A program made the position numbers and the translations under genes. From Acidobacteriaceae bacterium UBA1307 (GTDB taxonomy: Bacteria > Acidobacteriota > Terriglobia > Terriglobales > Acidobacteriaceae): a stretch of 15,343 bases of DNA. The notes beneath the pieces are model-generated. The model searched no databases and was not told the origin of the DNA. It was given only the letters and a program-made list of their open reading frames with translations. The DNA is taken from NCBI GenBank assembly GCA_002307235.1, contig DBTV01000048.1:1-15343 (forward strand), given 5' to 3'. Position 1 is the first letter of the stretch, and each line of letters starts with the position of its first letter. Shown here in pieces: positions 14,934-15,343 of this stretch.

Positions 14934-14979
14934 GCAGGGATTGTACTGCCGTGCGAAGGAACCGGAGCAAGAGAAAATC

Positions 14980-15003
14980 TTCTGCGCACAATTCCGCACA
15001 GAA
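14980..15003. promoter_or_regulatory. Candidate TetR operator
   Basis: A 24-base near-palindrome centred on AATT (14990-14993), with outer half-sites TTCTG (14980-14984) and CAGAA (14999-15003) and inner GC/GC pairs. Nine of 12 dyad positions match. It lies 47 bases upstream of the tetR start and before the lon terminator, the usual place for an autorepressor site. Confidence 0.5.
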
Positions 15004-15007
15004 ATAA

Positions 15008-15038
15008 AAAAACGCCGCAGGAGGCCTGCGGCGTTTTT
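15008..15038 (-). terminator. Intrinsic terminator of lon
   Basis: AAAAACGCCGCAGG (15008-15021) pairs with its exact complement (15025-15038) around a 3-base loop. On the minus strand it ends in seven T residues. It lies 16 bases after the lon stop and separates lon from tetR. Confidence 0.92.
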
Positions 15039-15053
15039 CATCAGAGATAGAGG

Positions 15054-15343
15054 CTACTGGCGTGCGGTCTTGCGCTCGTCGACCTCGGCCGCAGGCGGCG
15101 TGGCAATCTCCACCTCGACATAGGGCTCGGGCAAGGGCGCGGCCAGCGCCAGCGCCAGCACCTCGTCCATCGAATCGACAAAGTGCAGCTTCATCGATTT
15201 TTTGAGGTTCTCGGGCAGCTCGGTTACATCCTTCTCGTTGTCATGCGGCAGAATCGCCTCGAAGATGCCGGCACGCAAGGCGGCCAGCAGCTTCTCCTTG
15301 AGTCCGCCGATGGGCAGTACCTTGCCGCGCAGCGTGATCTCGC
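15054..15343 (-). CDS. lon: Lon protease, C-terminal end (partial)
   Basis: Lon is the ATP-dependent serine protease that degrades misfolded and regulatory proteins in the cytosol. The window holds its last 96 residues, entering from the right edge and ending at 15054. KVLPIGGLKEKLLAALRAGI contains the catalytic Lys of the Ser-Lys dyad within GGLKEK. It is followed by the family's ILPHDNEKDVTELP and VDSMDEVLALAL stretches. After that comes an acidic, Pro-containing tail of about 30 residues ending in DERKTARQ, which is longer than in E. coli. The ATPase part and catalytic Ser lie outside the window. Confidence 0.96.
   Translation of the reverse strand, partial: EITLRGKVLPIGGLKEKLLAALRAGIFEAILPHDNEKDVTELPENLKKSMKLHFVDSMDEVLALALAAPLPEPYVEVEIATPPAAEVDERKTARQ

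Noticed and set aside
12798..15050. A 750-codon open frame on the plus strand
   Set aside because: It runs opposite to the beta-helix gene and tetR, both well supported by signal peptide, repeats and HTH. Its translation is Arg/Ala-rich without any domain, as expected of an antisense shadow in GC-rich DNA.

Overview
The window reads as chromosomal DNA of a GC-rich, Gram-negative, probably flagellated bacterium. An outer-membrane secretin, a MotA/MotB stator pair and a secreted beta-helix protein show the envelope type. The mix of genes, especially a secretin ending in a cohesin-like domain, suits Acidobacteriota (Terriglobia/Acidobacteriaceae). That placement is inferred from remembered gene content, not from a marker-gene search. 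No rRNA, tRNA, CRISPR array, transposase or prophage gene was found, so this is mostly core genome with a few unusual accessory pieces.

Layout, left to right. (1) Positions 1-182 hold the 3' end of an unidentified plus-strand gene. It is followed by an array of short CTAA-cored tandem repeats in the convergent gap. (2) A tight minus-strand operon covers 4322 down to 327: a secretin with TPR, STN-like, secretin and cohesin-like parts, then two type II/IV pseudopilins, both with GTG starts, then a protein that resembles part of urocanate hydratase. (3) The plus-strand genes smpB and pepA follow, separated by two hairpins and a second patch of the repeats. (4) A motility operon follows: a PAS plus degenerate-GGDEF protein overlaps motA by 16 bases, and motB comes after a 138-base gap filled by a palindromic repeat. 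A sigma-28-like promoter lies upstream of the operon and a 16-bp perfect hairpin follows it. (5) araB (L-ribulokinase) stands alone with its own terminator. (6) On the minus strand are engB, a secreted beta-helix protein with a collagen-like stretch, its adjacent TetR regulator, and the 3' end of lon, each group separated by hairpins.

Working together: the left operon builds part of a secretion or pilus machine. The central operon makes the proton-driven flagellar stator and probably links it to a sensory PAS domain. The TetR gene and the beta-helix gene form a two-gene unit, with a good candidate operator just upstream of tetR. SmpB, EngB and Lon are housekeeping proteins for ribosome rescue, ribosome assembly and protein quality control.

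The points most worth a second look are the cohesin-tailed secretin, the urocanase-like protein in its operon, the palindromic repeat inside motAB (with a relative upstream of smpB), the degenerate GGDEF coupled to motA, and the tetR/beta-helix module with its operator. I do not see a complete, clearly new defence or biosynthetic system here.
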